Positions 32,725-33,391 of a DNA stretch of 33,391 nt are shown in pieces. The stretch is taken from positions 415-33,805 of the forward strand of contig NZ_LLYB01000080.1 in assembly GCF_001440475.1 (NCBI RefSeq), written 5' to 3'. A program made the translations under genes and the position numbers. The notes below the pieces were generated by a model that ran no database searches, was not told the origin of the DNA, and saw only the letters and a list, made by a program, of their open reading frames with translations. Source of the stretch: Bradyrhizobium lablabi (GTDB lineage Bacteria > Pseudomonadota > Alphaproteobacteria > Rhizobiales > Xanthobacteraceae). Each line of letters begins with the position of its first letter. The first letter of the stretch is position 1.

Positions 32725-33391
32725 ATGAGCACGCTGGATATCGACACGGTGCGGGCGTTCCTGCTGGTCGCAGAACTGCAAGGCTTCACCCGCGCCGCCG
32801 AGGCGCTCGGCACCACACAGGCCGCGATCAGCATGAAACTGCAGCGGCTGGAGAGCGTGGTCGGCAAGCGGCTGGTCGAGCGCTCGCCGCGCGCGGTGAC
32901 GCTGACCGAAGACGGCGCCGCCTTCCTGCCCCACGCCCGCGCGCTGATCGAAGCGCATGACCGCGCGCTGTCGGGCGACAAGCCCGCGCGCCAGCAATTG
33001 TCGCTCGGGATTTCCGATCATGCCGCGGGTCCGGAACTCGTGCCCTTGCTCGAGCGGCTGCACGCAATGTCATCGCAACTGGCGCTGTCCGTGACGATCG
33101 GCTTTTCGCGCCAGATGCTGGACGCCTACGATGCCGGCGAACTCGACGCCGTGCTGGTGCGGCAGGAAGGCAGCCGCCGCGGCGGCGAGAAGCTGACGGA
33201 AGATGAGTTCGGCTGGTTCGCCGCCAAGCGGCTTGCCTGGCGCCGCGGCGCGACACTGCCTTTGGCGATGCTGGCGCCGCCCTGCGGCGTGCGCGCACTC
33301 GCCATCCGCGCCCTCGACAAATCCGGCATCGGCTGGAGCGAAAGCTTTGTCGGCGGCGGCGTCACCGCCGTGGCCGCCGCGGCCCTGGCCG
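32725..33391 (+). CDS. LysR-family transcriptional regulator, partial
   Basis: The open frame from ATG 32725 runs to the window end without a stop, giving 222 residues of an expected roughly 290-300. Residues about 4-62 form the LysR winged helix-turn-helix (VRAFLLVAELQGFTRAAEALGT, AAISMKLQRLE, VERSPRAVTLTEDG), followed by a linker helix and the start of the effector-binding domain (LSLGISDHAAGPELVPLLE). It probably controls the divergent tautomerase gene; the effector is unknown. The C-terminus lies outside the window. Confidence 0.9.
   Translation, partial: MSTLDIDTVRAFLLVAELQGFTRAAEALGTTQAAISMKLQRLESVVGKRLVERSPRAVTLTEDGAAFLPHARALIEAHDRALSGDKPARQQLSLGISDHAAGPELVPLLERLHAMSSQLALSVTIGFSRQMLDAYDAGELDAVLVRQEGSRRGGEKLTEDEFGWFAAKRLAWRRGATLPLAMLAPPCGVRALAIRALDKSGIGWSESFVGGGVTAVAAAALA

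Noticed and set aside
1..33391. CRISPR arrays, insertion sequences, integrases, rRNA
   Set aside because: No regularly spaced repeats, transposase or integrase motifs or rRNA sequence were seen on either strand.

Overview
The window is high-GC DNA with long, tightly packed genes. Its content fits an alphaproteobacterium of the Bradyrhizobium / Rhodopseudomonas / Afipia kind: poly-3-hydroxybutyrate (PHB) genes, DctABD, a fused MaeB-type malic enzyme, a TTGA-N6-TCAA FixK/FNR-type box and a short stand-alone FliN. This placement is inferred from gene content only.

Region 1 (1-4434, plus strand) is a retron-like anti-phage locus. It holds the C-terminal part of a helical ARM/HEAT-like protein cut by the window edge, then a winged-helix plus SWIM zinc-finger protein (ATGA overlap), then a structured non-coding segment, then a reverse transcriptase (RT). 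The RT carries both retron hallmark motifs (NAxxH and VTG) and a YADD active site. The 349-bp gap before the RT holds a textbook msr-msd layout: a 20/21-nt a1/a2 inverted repeat (2322-2341 / 2539-2559) enclosing small hairpins and a roughly 32-bp hairpin (2422-2496). The gene set matches what I recall as type XIII retrons (ARM + WHSWIM + RT). The RT also has a charged N-terminal helical extension and a proline-rich linker leading to a C-terminal hydrophobic hairpin. This is the most interesting system in the window.

Region 2 (4435-5325) is a short universal stress protein gene with a FixK/FNR-type box upstream.

Region 3 (5326-27901, all minus strand) is a roughly 22-kb metabolic cluster. In transcription order it is: pyruvate dehydrogenase E1 (homodimeric type), E2 with two lipoyl domains, lipoylated E3, an orphan TAXI binding protein, DctA, PhaA, PhaB, a frameshifted acyl-CoA thioesterase, phasin, malic enzyme-phosphotransacetylase, NDH-2, a CydAB/Cio-type quinol oxidase, a DctB-like kinase, a DctD-like sigma-54 activator and PhaC. 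Together they describe a route from C4-dicarboxylates through malate, pyruvate and acetyl-CoA to PHB, with two non-proton-pumping or weakly coupled respiratory enzymes to dispose of NADH. A strong -24/-12 promoter match lies at 28098-28113 upstream of the first gene, and the cluster itself encodes a sigma-54 activator.

Region 4 (27902-33391) starts with a divergent lipA next to the pyruvate dehydrogenase genes. Then come tRNA-Leu(GAG), fliN, lipB, a RecA/DnaB-like ATPase, a small single-pass membrane protein, a tautomerase, and a divergent LysR regulator cut by the window end. The 3' end of the tRNA faces the metabolic cluster, so it may mark the edge of an acquired segment.
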